A stretch of DNA of 64,000 nucleotides from Rhizobiales bacterium dw_265 (GTDB lineage Bacteria > Pseudomonadota > Alphaproteobacteria > Micropepsales > Micropepsaceae). The position numbers and the translations under genes were made by a program. The stretch covers positions 1,178,001 to 1,242,000 of the forward strand of contig JAAVUU010000001.1 in NCBI GenBank assembly GCA_018449595.1, written 5' to 3'. The notes below the pieces were generated by a model. The model had not been told where the DNA came from. It ran no database searches and worked only from the letters and a program-made list of their open reading frames with translations. Below, piece by piece: positions 1 to 9,093 of the stretch (the stretch's first letter is position 1; each line of letters opens with the position of its first letter).

Positions 1-2900
1 GTGGTGATGCGGGTGCTGGGATCGGGCACACGCGTGAAAAGCGCGCCCGGGAAAAGCACCGATCTCTGGATGACCGGCTGATAGGTCGCCAGCAGGCGGG
101 CGGTCCAGGAGCCCGCCCAGTCCGCCATGATGTCCGACATCTGCCAGGCATAGTCGGTCTCGAAGTCCCAGCCCTCGGTCTGTTGGGAGGCGGTGTTTAG
201 GTTGAAGGTATAGACCCTGGTCGCGAAATTCGCGAGGCTGCGGTCGCTGAACGCGAGCGGACGCTGATAGTTCGCGCAATAGATCGAGGCACCGCCCGAC
301 GTTTCACACAAGGTCTGGATGGTGGTGCTGTAGCCGATGGACCCGATCGCGTTGGCCAGGTGGAGGCGGAAATAGTCCAGCGACATGGTCAGGCCCGGAA
401 CCAAGTCCGGTGTCCAGACCGCGCCCAGCGTATAGGTGCGCGACACTTCCGGCACCAGCTTGGGATTGCCCTGGCTGCTGAAAGTCGTCGTGGCGGAATA
501 ATATTGGGGGTTGGGGGCCTGCGGCTTGCTCGGGTCGGGAATGTGCAGGTCGGTGAAGACGTTCTGCAGCAGCGTCGCCGGCTGGAACAGATCGTTCAGT
601 GTGGGGGCGCGAATATCGATCGAGGTGGTGCCCCGGAAGCGCAGGCTGTCCACGACATTCCAGTTGAAGCCGATCTTCCAGGTCTGGACCGCACCGGAGA
701 CCGAATAGTCGGTATACCGGCCCGCCAGGTTGAGGTCGAAGGCCTGGATCAGCGGCACGTTCTCGATCAGCGGTGCTTCGGTCTCCAGCGCCATTTCCCA
801 CACATTCTGGCTGGCATGGACCGGCTGCAGCACCGACTGGGCAAAACTGGGCAGCAACGGGCTGCAGATGCGCAGGCCCGTGCAGTCCACGAAGGTGCTG
901 CTCGGCTGGTTGGAGGTGACGTCATAGGCGTTGAAGCGCACTTCGCCCGACAGCGCGGCGGTGACGGGACCGGCCCAGCCGTCCAGCACCTTGCCCGAGA
1001 TGCTGCCGCCCATGTCATCCAGGGTATTGATCTGATGGAAATCCGTGGGCTGGAACGCATACTTGAAAGCGCCCGGGGTCACCGCGCTGGGGCCAAAGGG
1101 ATCGATCGGCACGCAATCGGCGTATGCGGCCGCGGTCGCCGCCTGGGTCGCGGCATAGCAGGCCACGGTGCCGTCCGGCTTCAGCACCGCATCCTCGGCC
1201 GCATACATGTGCTGAAGATTCTGGTTGTTGACCAGGTCAACCGCCAGACGGTTCTCGGAATGGGCGTAGAAGGCGCCCCAGTTGAAGCGGCCGTTCATGA
1301 TGGTGCCGTCGAACCCGGCCTGCATGCCCAGCACACGGTTGACGCTGCCCGTGCCGTTGGTCTCGGCCTGGCCCATGCCGGTCAGGAATTCGCCCAACTG
1401 GAAGGTGTTGGCGGGTTGCACCGCCGCACCGGCGGCGACCGTCTGCAACGGATTGGCGCCGTCGTTGCCCAGCTGCGCCTGCACCGCGGCCGGCAGGAAC
1501 GGATTGTTCTTGTAGAAGATGTCGGCCTGGCCGGCGCCGGGCTGGATCTTCTGCGGGAAGTACCAGCCGAAGCTGTAGGCTTCCGAGCCCTCCGCCTGGA
1601 GATAGAAGGTCATATTGTCGGCCAGGTCATAGCTGAAACGGCTGAACAGCGAAGCCTGGTGATAGCCGCTGAACACCTGGCCATAGGGGCTGTAGGCGCC
1701 GTCGCCGCCAGAGCTCAGGTTGCTGGTGCCGGCAGTCGCATTGCCGTTGGCGTCGGTGGCGCCGGGGATGCCGGGATTGAAGGGACTGAGCACGCCGTTC
1801 GCCGCAAACTGGGTGCCGTTCGCCGCCGCACAGGCCGGCACGCAGCCCTGGATGACGCCGCCGAAGCTGGAATTGGGCCGGCGGCCGTTGGCGATATAAT
1901 TATAGGGATCGGTGTCGGTGCCGGTGCCCGCCAGCGCCCCGAAGCTGGACGCGGGACCGTAGGGACGGGCGGACTGGTTGACCGGATCGCGATGACGATA
2001 TTCCAGCGAGGCTTCGAAATGGCCGCGACCCGCGAACAGGTCGGCGCCCGTCACCGCGCCGAAATTGTAGCTCATGGCGTCGGCATAGGTGGAGATACCG
2101 CTATTGATGTCGAACTTCAGGCCATTGAACTTCCTGTCGAGAACGAAATTGACCACGCCGGTCACCGCGTCGGAGCCATAGACGGCCGATGCGCCGCCGG
2201 TGACGATATCCACCCGCGAAATCAACATCTGCGGCAGGGTGTCGATATCCACCGTACCGTCGGAATTGGACGGCGTGGCGCGGTTGCCGTCCAGCAGGAT
2301 CAGCGTCCGCTGGACGCCGAAGTTGCGCAGGTTCAGCACATTGCTGGAGTAGTTCTGGCTGCCGTCGCCGGGGCGGCCGATGGATTGCGAACCCTGGAAG
2401 ATCGGCAGCTTGTTCAATCCGTCCGGCAGGTTGGTGGGGGTGGTTTCGCGAAGCTGCTTCGCCGAAATCATGGTCAGGGGCGTGGGGGAATTGGCGGTGT
2501 CGGAAATGACCCGGCTGCCGGTGACGACGATATATTCCGATGGCGGCGGCTCCACATCCGCCGTGCCGGCGATGTCGGGCGCGGGCGCGTCCGTCGCGGC
2601 GACGCGCAGCACGATGGTGAGGTGATCGTTGCTGGCCACTTCCAGTCCGGTGCCGACCAGGAGAAGATCGAGGGCCTCCGCCATCTCCATGCTGCCGGAC
2701 AAGGCCTGTGTCTTGATGCCATGCAGCCGGCTGACCGGGGCAATGATCTGGATATTTTCCTGGCGGGCGAATTCGGGAATGGATTTCGCCGCTTCCTCGG
2801 AAGGGATATCGATGCTGCGGGGCTGCGCGGCGGCGGTATGGGGCAGCAGCGCGGCAAACATGACGCCGCGGACAAGCCAAACCTCGCGCTTCCAACCCAT
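1..2900 (-). CDS. TonB-dependent receptor with STN domain (partial, 3' end off window)
   Basis: Outer-membrane beta-barrel receptor of the TBDR family, open from an ATG at 2900 to the left edge (about 966 residues visible; the end of the barrel is missing). After a signal peptide ending near TAAAQ it has an STN domain (about residues 25-95, including SIPEFARQENIQIIAP), the module that signals to FecR-type anti-sigma factors. The plug follows, starting at YIVVTGSRV and including LLDGNRATP and VTGGASAVYGSDAVTGVVNF, which are classic plug motifs. It is the last visible gene of the minus-strand run sigma-fecR-TBDR, so the upstream FecR is its likely partner. The STN domain closely resembles that of the receptor at 57811-61056. 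The substrate is unknown; a carbohydrate or siderophore-like ligand is family-level inference. Confidence 0.93.
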   Translation of the reverse strand, partial: MGWKREVWLVRGVMFAALLPHTAAAQPRSIDIPSEEAAKSIPEFARQENIQIIAPVSRLHGIKTQALSGSMEMAEALDLLLVGTGLEVASNDHLTIVLRVAATDAPAPDIAGTADVEPPPSEYIVVTGSRVISDTANSPTPLTMISAKQLRETTPTNLPDGLNKLPIFQGSQSIGRPGDGSQNYSSNVLNLRNFGVQRTLILLDGNRATPSNSDGTVDIDTLPQMLISRVDIVTGGASAVYGSDAVTGVVNFVLDRKFNGLKFDINSGISTYADAMSYNFGAVTGADLFAGRGHFEASLEYRHRDPVNQSARPYGPASSFGALAGTGTDTDPYNYIANGRRPNSSFGGVIQGCVPACAAANGTQFAANGVLSPFNPGIPGATDANGNATAGTSNLSSGGDGAYSPYGQVFSGYHQASLFSRFSYDLADNMTFYLQAEGSEAYSFGWYFPQKIQPGAGQADIFYKNNPFLPAAVQAQLGNDGANPLQTVAAGAAVQPANTFQLGEFLTGMGQAETNGTGSVNRVLGMQAGFDGTIMNGRFNWGAFYAHSENRLAVDLVNNQNLQHMYAAEDAVLKPDGTVACYAATQAATAAAYADCVPIDPFGPSAVTPGAFKYAFQPTDFHQINTLDDMGGSISGKVLDGWAGPVTAALSGEVRFNAYDVTSNQPSSTFVDCTGLRICSPLLPSFAQSVLQPVHASQNVWEMALETEAPLIENVPLIQAFDLNLAGRYTDYSVSGAVQTWKIGFNWNVVDSLRFRGTTSIDIRAPTLNDLFQPATLLQNVFTDLHIPDPSKPQAPNPQYYSATTTFSSQGNPKLVPEVSRTYTLGAVWTPDLVPGLTMSLDYFRLHLANAIGSIGYSTTIQTLCETSGGASIYCANYQRPLAFSDRSLANFATRVYTFNLNTASQQTEGWDFETDYAWQMSDIMADWAGSWTARLLATYQPVIQRSVLFPGALFTRVPDPSTRIT

Positions 2901-3011
2901 AGTCCCCCTGTAATGTTTTTATCGGCCTTGCTGCTGAAGGCTCTTCGCGGAGTCCGGCGCACGGGGATCGCCGCACGCAAGGCCGCATCTGGTCATGTCC
3001 ATGCCCTGCGG

Positions 3012-3974
3012 CTAGCGCGTGAGGCGCACCTCCCCTTCCCCGATCCGCACATGCGCGTCCAGGCTGATGGCGATGGTATGGGCGAAACCCACCGGATCGG
3101 TGGCCTTGAACAGGCCGGCGATTTCCTGCCTGGCCAGCGCGGGATCGTCGATGACGATCCTGGTATCGCTGTAGCGGGAGAATTCCTGCGCCGCCTGCGC
3201 CAGGGTCTCGCCTTCAAAGGCGATCTGGCCTTCCTGCCAGGCCATGGCGCGGCGAAGCTGGGCGGCGGGGATGGGCCGCGCGGCGATGGCGGCCTTGTCC
3301 GGCGGCGCCACCGCCATTGTGTTGGCAAAGATGCGCAAGGGCGCGGCATCGCGGGCATCGGGCTTGAACACGTCCACGATGCCTTCGCGCACCAGCACCT
3401 GAATCGGCGCGGCCTCGAAATGGCTGACCGTGAAGCTGGTGCCGACCACTCGCACGCTGGTGTCGCCCGCCGCCACCACGAAAGGCCGGGCATGATTTTT
3501 GGCGACATCGAACAGCGCCTCGCCGCGCAGCAGTTCGACGGAGCGCAGCGCGTCGGAATAATTCACCACGATTTCGGACGCGGTGTTGAGGGTCACCACC
3601 GAGCCGTCCTTGAGGGCGACGACCTTGGTCTCGCCCTTGCCGGTCTGGAAGTGCGACCCGGCGCGCCAAAACCGCCAGCCTCCAACAGCACCCACCAAAA
3701 GCGTGGCGGCAACGGCGCCGCCCGCCCACAGGACCGTCCGACGCGACCGGGCCGGGGCGAAGTCGCCGGGTTTGAAATCCGGCCCCAGCGCCTTGGCGCG
3801 CTCGGTGGACAAAGCCAGCGCCCGCATGCGGCCATAGGCCCCCAGGCAGCGCACATCGCCGGCGACCCAGGCCTGGAAAGCTTGATCCTGTTGGGGGGAC
3901 AGCGGCCCGCGGTCGAAGCAGGCGGCCCAGCCGGCCGCCTCGGCATCAATCTCGCGCGCGGTCCTTCTTGGCAT
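3012..3974 (-). CDS. FecR-family anti-sigma factor
   Basis: Inner-membrane anti-sigma regulator of about 320 residues. The N-terminal cytoplasmic part (residues 1-75, with the AAGWAA and AFQAWV motifs of the DUF4880 type) would hold the sigma factor. One transmembrane segment follows at about 79-101 (VLWAGGAVAATLLVGAV), then a periplasmic FecR domain containing LLRGEALFDVAKN and VVGTSFTVS, and a C-terminal STN-like region. I chose the ATG at 3974 because it gives a normal family N-terminus; an upstream in-frame extension adds unconvincing sequence. The start lies inside the 3' end of the sigma gene (29-nt overlap), indicating translational coupling. It sits directly upstream of an STN-bearing TBDR, as in fecIRA systems. 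Its paralogue is at 61164-62120. Confidence 0.9.
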   Translation of the reverse strand: MPRRTAREIDAEAAGWAACFDRGPLSPQQDQAFQAWVAGDVRCLGAYGRMRALALSTERAKALGPDFKPGDFAPARSRRTVLWAGGAVAATLLVGAVGGWRFWRAGSHFQTGKGETKVVALKDGSVVTLNTASEIVVNYSDALRSVELLRGEALFDVAKNHARPFVVAAGDTSVRVVGTSFTVSHFEAAPIQVLVREGIVDVFKPDARDAAPLRIFANTMAVAPPDKAAIAARPIPAAQLRRAMAWQEGQIAFEGETLAQAAQEFSRYSDTRIVIDDPALARQEIAGLFKATDPVGFAHTIAISLDAHVRIGEGEVRLTR

Positions 3975-4551
3975 GCAACCTGCGGGTCCCGGTTTTACCT
4001 GATCTGGAACTAGACGGATGAAACGGCGCATTTCCGCCATCCCCCAGACGTTCCAGCATGATGAAAAAGCCGCGGCTCATGTGCTTTTCCACCGTGCTTT
4101 CGGAAATGCCCATCTTTTCCGCGACTTCACGCTGCGACAAGCCATAGATTCGTCGCAGGGTAAAGACTTCCCGCACCTTGGCCGGCAGGCCGGCAATGGC
4201 GTTGGCCAGCCGGTGCAGTTCGTCGCGGTCGATCGCCTGGCGTTCCGGCGACGGCGCATCGGACACCACTTCCAGGTAATCCAGGTCCGGGACCGAGGAA
4301 ATCGAGACGACTTTCATGCGGCGCAGATGGTCGATGACCACCGAGCCGGCGATCTGGAAGGCATAGCTTTTGGCGTCCAGCACATGCTGCACGCTGTCGG
4401 CCGCGATCAGCCGGGTATAGGTTTCCTGGATGATGTCGTCCACTTCCAGCCCGTCCAGGCGGCGGCGGCGCAACCAGACGCGCAGTGCCGCTTCATGCGG
4501 CAGCACATGCCGGCCCAGCCACAACGCCCTCTCGTCCGAAAACGACGACAT
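3946..4551 (-). CDS. FecI-type ECF sigma factor
   Basis: RNA polymerase sigma factor of about 201 residues with region 2 (LEVDDIIQETYTRLI, then AYAFQIAG-like helices and DHLRR) and region 4 (LPAKVREVFTLRR, then GLSQREVAEKMGISESTVEK, a helix-turn-helix). It should direct transcription of the downstream receptor when released by the overlapping FecR protein. The start at 4551 gives an N-terminus like that of the paralogue at 62095-62688 (both contain a VLPHEA motif near residue 16). The 3' end overlaps fecR by 29 nt. Only 65 nt separate it from the porin stop, so transcription from the porin and putA side could read into it. Confidence 0.92.
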   Translation of the reverse strand: MSSFSDERALWLGRHVLPHEAALRVWLRRRRLDGLEVDDIIQETYTRLIAADSVQHVLDAKSYAFQIAGSVVIDHLRRMKVVSISSVPDLDYLEVVSDAPSPERQAIDRDELHRLANAIAGLPAKVREVFTLRRIYGLSQREVAEKMGISESTVEKHMSRGFFIMLERLGDGGNAPFHPSSSRSGKTGTRRLHAKKDRARD

Positions 4552-4616
4552 GCGAACATCTAAAGACGATTGCGCGGGTTTGGCAAGAAACGTGAAGTGT
4601 GCAGGTGCGAAGCGGC

Positions 4617-5930
4617 TTAGAGGGTGATCGCCATCTTCAGGCCCATGATGCCGACATCGGCGGCGTTGCCGACACCGCCGGGATGATGGATCAGCTGCAG
4701 GTTGGGCCGCATCTCGATCCAGTCGAAGGGATGCAGGCTGTAATAGATTTCCCCGGCATATTCGGCATGCTGGATGGGCGGCGCGGCGGGGTCCAGCGCC
4801 TCGGCGCGCGCCACCAGCGCGTTGACATGGGTGCGCGCGATGGCGAAGCCGATGACGTCGTCGGGAAAACGGGGAATGGCGCCTTTCCACCACACCCCGC
4901 CGGCAATCTGGTCGTCCAGGGTCGAGGTGCGGTGATCGGTGTAGGTCACGTTCAGGAATACCGCCAGGCCGGAGAGGAATTTGCCCTTCTCCGCTTCGCC
5001 GAAAATCTGCTGCTGGCCGCTGAACCAGACGCCATAGCGGTCGCCGCGCCGCAAGGCCGGAGCGCCGGTCAGGACGCGCGGCTGGCGGTCGATGTCGAGA
5101 TAGACGTCATCGCCCGGCGCGTTGCTGTACCAGCCGCCGATCTTGTAGGTGCCGATGCCGGTCTTGGCCGCCGGATCGGGGTCCCAGCCGAGTTCGACGG
5201 GGACCATCACCCCGGTCGCGCCGTCGAATTTCCCGAAGGAGAAATTGTCGTCCAGATTGTGCGGATTGATCTCGTACACCGCGCCCTGGAGATAGCGGTC
5301 GCCATCATTGTAGCGCAGCCGCGCGGTCCATTGGCTGACGGGCCAGTTGTACCAATAGGAGCCCACCAGATTGCCCGGCGCCGAGCCGCAGAAGCTGAGG
5401 TTCATGAAGTAGCAGGGAAAATTGTCGAAATCCTCGCCCACCGTGGCGCGGCCCAGCTTCAGCGCGAACTGGTCCATGGTCTGCTCGTACCACAACTGGG
5501 TGAGGCGCGCGGTCTGGCCGCGGCCATAGACTTCCTGCACCAGTTGCGTCACGCCGAGGTTGGCATTGGCGCCCAGGTCGTCGCCGCGCCGGTCGGTGAT
5601 GGTGGCCTGGAAGACGCCGCCCAGGCCCGCCAGCCGCTCCATGTCGGCAGTGAAGGACAAGGCGAACTGCCCGGTCTCGGTCACAAGCTGGCGGGTGCCG
5701 CCGTTATAGTTGCCGGCGGTTTCGGAAACATAGCTGGCGGCGGCATTGATGCCGGAATCGCTCAACCGGGTGCGAAGCCCGCCCCAGTCGCCGGTGATGC
5801 CGGCGGGCGGCGGCGCCTCCTGGGTGTCGACCTTTTCCATCTCGGCATTGTGCGGCGCGGTCTGTGCCGCGGCCATGCTAGGCACAAGCAGCACCAACGC
5901 GCATGCGGAAAACCGGCTTGTGCGGGGCAT
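4617..5930 (-). CDS. OprB-type carbohydrate-selective porin
   Basis: Outer-membrane porin of 437 residues with a signal peptide ending at MAAAQ. The opening GDWGGLRTRL is the hallmark of OprB-family carbohydrate porins, followed by barrel-like segments such as ATITDRRGDDLGAN, QLVQEVYG and KLGRATVGEDF, and a strand-like C-terminal end GLKMAITL. Family members allow diffusion of glucose and other sugars. It lies 54 nt downstream of putA and 65 nt upstream of the sigma gene on the same strand, so it may be co-transcribed with either. The substrate is inferred from the family only. Confidence 0.85.
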   Translation of the reverse strand: MPRTSRFSACALVLLVPSMAAAQTAPHNAEMEKVDTQEAPPPAGITGDWGGLRTRLSDSGINAAASYVSETAGNYNGGTRQLVTETGQFALSFTADMERLAGLGGVFQATITDRRGDDLGANANLGVTQLVQEVYGRGQTARLTQLWYEQTMDQFALKLGRATVGEDFDNFPCYFMNLSFCGSAPGNLVGSYWYNWPVSQWTARLRYNDGDRYLQGAVYEINPHNLDDNFSFGKFDGATGVMVPVELGWDPDPAAKTGIGTYKIGGWYSNAPGDDVYLDIDRQPRVLTGAPALRRGDRYGVWFSGQQQIFGEAEKGKFLSGLAVFLNVTYTDHRTSTLDDQIAGGVWWKGAIPRFPDDVIGFAIARTHVNALVARAEALDPAAPPIQHAEYAGEIYYSLHPFDWIEMRPNLQLIHHPGGVGNAADVGIMGLKMAITL

Positions 5931-5984
5931 TGCGTTCCCTTCCCTGCCCGCAAGTCTAGCCGACCGGCGGGAAAGCGGAAACCC

Positions 5985-8945
5985 TTACAAACTCAGCAGC
6001 GCCGGGTCGCCGCCCTGGGCGGCGATGTTCACGCTGATAGCGCGCTCCACCGCATAGCGGGTGAGCGAATAAGGTCCGCCGGCCTTGGGGCCGGTGCCGG
6101 ACAGGCCCTCGCCGCCGAACGGCTGCACGCCCACCACCGCGCCGATGATGCTGCGATTGACATAGATATTGCCCGCCGGAACCAGGGCGCGGACGCGGCC
6201 GACAAAACTCTCCAGCCGCGAGTGGATGCCCAGCGTCAGGCCATAGCCTTTGGCCGCCAAGGCGCGCGCCGCGATTTCCAGTTCGCCGGAGCGGTAACGG
6301 ATGACATGCAGGATGGGGCCGAACACCTCGCGGTCGGGTATATCGCTGAGCGGAATCTCGGCCATCAGCGGCGCGAACAGCAGAGGGTTGCTGCTGGCGG
6401 GCGTGATCTCTTTCAGGATGATCGCGGACTTTTGAAGATGCGCGCGATGCTTTTCCAGCGCGGTCCTGGCGTCGGCATCTATCACCGGGCCGATGTCGGT
6501 GGTGAACAGATGCGGGTCGCCGGCCGTGAGCACATCCATCGCGCCCTTGAGGCCCTCGATCAGGCCATCGGCGGTTTCGTCGGGCACGAACAGCAGCCGC
6601 AGCGCCGAACAGCGCTGGCCGGCCGAACCGAAAGCCGACAGGATCGCATCGTCGATCACCTGCTCGCGCTGGGCGGTGGTGTCGACAAACATGGCGTTGA
6701 GGCCGCCGGTCTCGGCGATAAAGGGCAGCAGCGCGCCGTCGCGCGCCGCCAGGGCGCGGTTGATGGCGCGGGCGGTGTCGGTGCCGCCGGTGAAGGCGAC
6801 ACCGGCGAGATCGGGATGGCGGACCAGCGCCGCGCCCACGGTTTCGCCGGGGCCCGGCAACAGATGCAGCACATCATCGGGCAAGCCGGCGGCCCGGAAG
6901 ATTTTGACGGCGGCGGCGGCGATGCGCGGCGTCTGTTCGGCGGGCTTGGCAACGACCGTGTTGCCCGCGGCCAGGGCGGCGGCGATCTGGCCGGTGAAGA
7001 TGGCCAGCGGAAAATTCCACGGACTGATGCAGGCAAAGACGCCGCGCCCGTGCAGTTCCAGCGCATTGGTTTCGCCCGCCGGGCCCTTCAGGGGTTCGGG
7101 GGCGCCGAACTGGCGCTCGGCCAGCAGGGCGTAATAGCGGCAGAAGTCGGCGGCTTCGCGCACCTCCGCGATGGCGTCGGGCCAGGTCTTGCCGGCCTCC
7201 GATACGGCAATCGCCATCAGCGCGTCGCGGCTGGCTTCCAGCCCATCGCCCATGGCGCGCAGGATCGCCGCCCGGCTTGCGCCCCCACGCGCATCCCAGG
7301 ACGGTTGCGCGGCCTTCGCCACGGCGAAGGCATCGGCGATCTGTTTGTCATTGGCATCGGGTATAGGCGCGGATGTGTCTTTGATCTTCGCCAGCCTTTC
7401 GCGCTCGGCGGCGATGGCGATGTCCACGCCTTCGCTGTTCAAGCGGTCACCATACATATCGCGCGGCAAGGGAATGCGCGGATGCGGGCCGGGCTGCATC
7501 TCCACCAGGGCGATGGGATCGCGCGCCACCTGTTCCGGCGGGGTATCGTCATCCAGCAGCAGATGCACGAAACTGGTGTTGGCCCCATTCTCCAGCAGGC
7601 GGCGCACCAGGTAGGGCAGCAGGTCTTCATGCGCTCCCACCGGCGCATAGGTGCGCAGCGACAGCGGCCCGAAGCGTTTCTCCGCCGCGTCATACAGCGC
7701 ATCGCCCATGCCGTGCAGGCGCTGATGCTCGATGCGGGTATCGCCCGCCATCAGCCGCACCGCCGCCAGGGTATGGGCATTGTGGGTGGCGAACTGGGCA
7801 TAGAGATGCGGCGCGGCGGCGATCAGCGCCCGGGCGCAAACGAGATAGGACAGGTCGGTGGACGGCTTGGTGGTGAAGACCGGATAGCCGGGGCGGCCCG
7901 CCACCTGGGCGCGCTTGATCTCGCTGTCCCAATAGGCGCCCTTGACCAGCCGCACCATCAGGCGGCGGCCGCTTTCCTTCGCCAGCTTTTCCAGTGCGGC
8001 GATCACATGGCGCGCGCGCGTCTGATAGGCCTGTACCGCCAGCCCCAGCCCGCGCCACATCCCCAGCGCGGGTTCGCGCGCCAGCCGGTCCAGCAGCTTG
8101 AGCGACAGCACCAGCCGGTCGGCTTCTTCCGCGTCCAGGGTGAAATTGATGTCGGCATCCGCCGCCAGCCGCGCCAGCCGCAGCAGGCGCGGATACAGCT
8201 CGTCCCACACACGCGCTTCCTGCACCGCCTCATAGCGCGGCGACAAGGCCGACAGCTTCACTGAAATGCCGTGCGCATCTTCCGGTCCAGCGGAAACCCT
8301 GCCGATGGCGGTGATGGCGGCGGTGTAAGAGGCTTCATAGCGCGCCGCATCGTCCTGGGTGCGCGCGCCCTCGCCCAGCATGTCGAAACTGCACAGCAGC
8401 TTTTCCTTCGCGGCGCGGGCAATGGCGTCTTCGATGGTGCGGCCCAGCACGAACTGCTCGCCCATGATGCGGATGGCCTGGGCGACGGCGGCGCGCACGA
8501 TGGGTTCGCCCACCCGCGCCGCCAGCCGCCGGATGGCGCCAACGCCATCCTCCAGGCCCGAGACATCGATCAGCCGCCCGGTCAGCATCAGCCCCCAGGT
8601 CGAGGCATTGACGAACAGGCTGCCCGACTGGCCCAGATGCGCCGCCCAGTCGGCGGCGGAAATCTTTTCCGCGATCAGCCGGTCGCGGGTGGCGGCATCG
8701 GGGGTGCGCAGCAGCGCCTCCGCCAGCCCCATCAGCGCCAGGCCCTCGGGGGTGGAGAGCGAGAATTCCTGCAGGAAGCTTTCCACCAGCCCCTGGCGGC
8801 GCGCCGTCACCCGGGCGCCGGCCACCAGCGCGGTGGCTTCGCGCAACACCGTGATGCGCTGGGCCTGCGACAAAGGCCCGGTGGCCAGAAGGGCGGCGAC
8901 CGCCGCGTCCTCCGCCACATATTTGTACCGATCCAGATGGTCCAA
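5985..8945 (-). CDS. putA: Bifunctional proline dehydrogenase / P5C dehydrogenase (short-form PutA)
   Basis: Oxidises proline to glutamate in two linked steps. The N-terminal FAD-dependent proline dehydrogenase half carries RLVKGAYWDSEIKRA (about residues 328-342), FATHNAHT and RTYAPVG. The C-terminal NAD-dependent aldehyde dehydrogenase half carries ISPWNFPLAIF, AETGGLNAMF (catalytic Glu) and SAGQRCSALRLL (catalytic Cys about residue 779). At about 986 residues it matches the minimal PutA type, such as the Bradyrhizobium enzyme, which lacks the DNA-binding domain of E. coli PutA. The start is uncertain: no ATG fits the family N-terminus. I used the TTG at 8945, just before YKYVAEDAA, which aligns with where related proteins begin; the open frame continues to 9080 with unconvincing sequence. 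No Lrp-type regulator is adjacent. Confidence 0.93.
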   Translation of the reverse strand: MDHLDRYKYVAEDAAVAALLATGPLSQAQRITVLREATALVAGARVTARRQGLVESFLQEFSLSTPEGLALMGLAEALLRTPDAATRDRLIAEKISAADWAAHLGQSGSLFVNASTWGLMLTGRLIDVSGLEDGVGAIRRLAARVGEPIVRAAVAQAIRIMGEQFVLGRTIEDAIARAAKEKLLCSFDMLGEGARTQDDAARYEASYTAAITAIGRVSAGPEDAHGISVKLSALSPRYEAVQEARVWDELYPRLLRLARLAADADINFTLDAEEADRLVLSLKLLDRLAREPALGMWRGLGLAVQAYQTRARHVIAALEKLAKESGRRLMVRLVKGAYWDSEIKRAQVAGRPGYPVFTTKPSTDLSYLVCARALIAAAPHLYAQFATHNAHTLAAVRLMAGDTRIEHQRLHGMGDALYDAAEKRFGPLSLRTYAPVGAHEDLLPYLVRRLLENGANTSFVHLLLDDDTPPEQVARDPIALVEMQPGPHPRIPLPRDMYGDRLNSEGVDIAIAAERERLAKIKDTSAPIPDANDKQIADAFAVAKAAQPSWDARGGASRAAILRAMGDGLEASRDALMAIAVSEAGKTWPDAIAEVREAADFCRYYALLAERQFGAPEPLKGPAGETNALELHGRGVFACISPWNFPLAIFTGQIAAALAAGNTVVAKPAEQTPRIAAAAVKIFRAAGLPDDVLHLLPGPGETVGAALVRHPDLAGVAFTGGTDTARAINRALAARDGALLPFIAETGGLNAMFVDTTAQREQVIDDAILSAFGSAGQRCSALRLLFVPDETADGLIEGLKGAMDVLTAGDPHLFTTDIGPVIDADARTALEKHRAHLQKSAIILKEITPASSNPLLFAPLMAEIPLSDIPDREVFGPILHVIRYRSGELEIAARALAAKGYGLTLGIHSRLESFVGRVRALVPAGNIYVNRSIIGAVVGVQPFGGEGLSGTGPKAGGPYSLTRYAVERAISVNIAAQGGDPALLSL

Positions 8946-9093
8946 GCGATTGCCCCGGCTGTTGCCTGGGCAGGATACAGAATTGCCCGCCGCACCGACA
9001 GGTGGCGCCCTTGCCGCCGCCCGGCACGGCGGCAATGATGGCGTGCATGCCAGACGCGCCAACATGACACGCAAGAACAAACGGGAGGATCAG

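Noticed and set aside
360-4013. 1217-codon plus-strand open frame opposite the TBDR and fecR genes
   Set aside because: It is an antisense shadow of GC-rich codons: rich in Gly, Arg, His, Gln with no domain, while the minus strand carries clear TBDR and FecR motifs.
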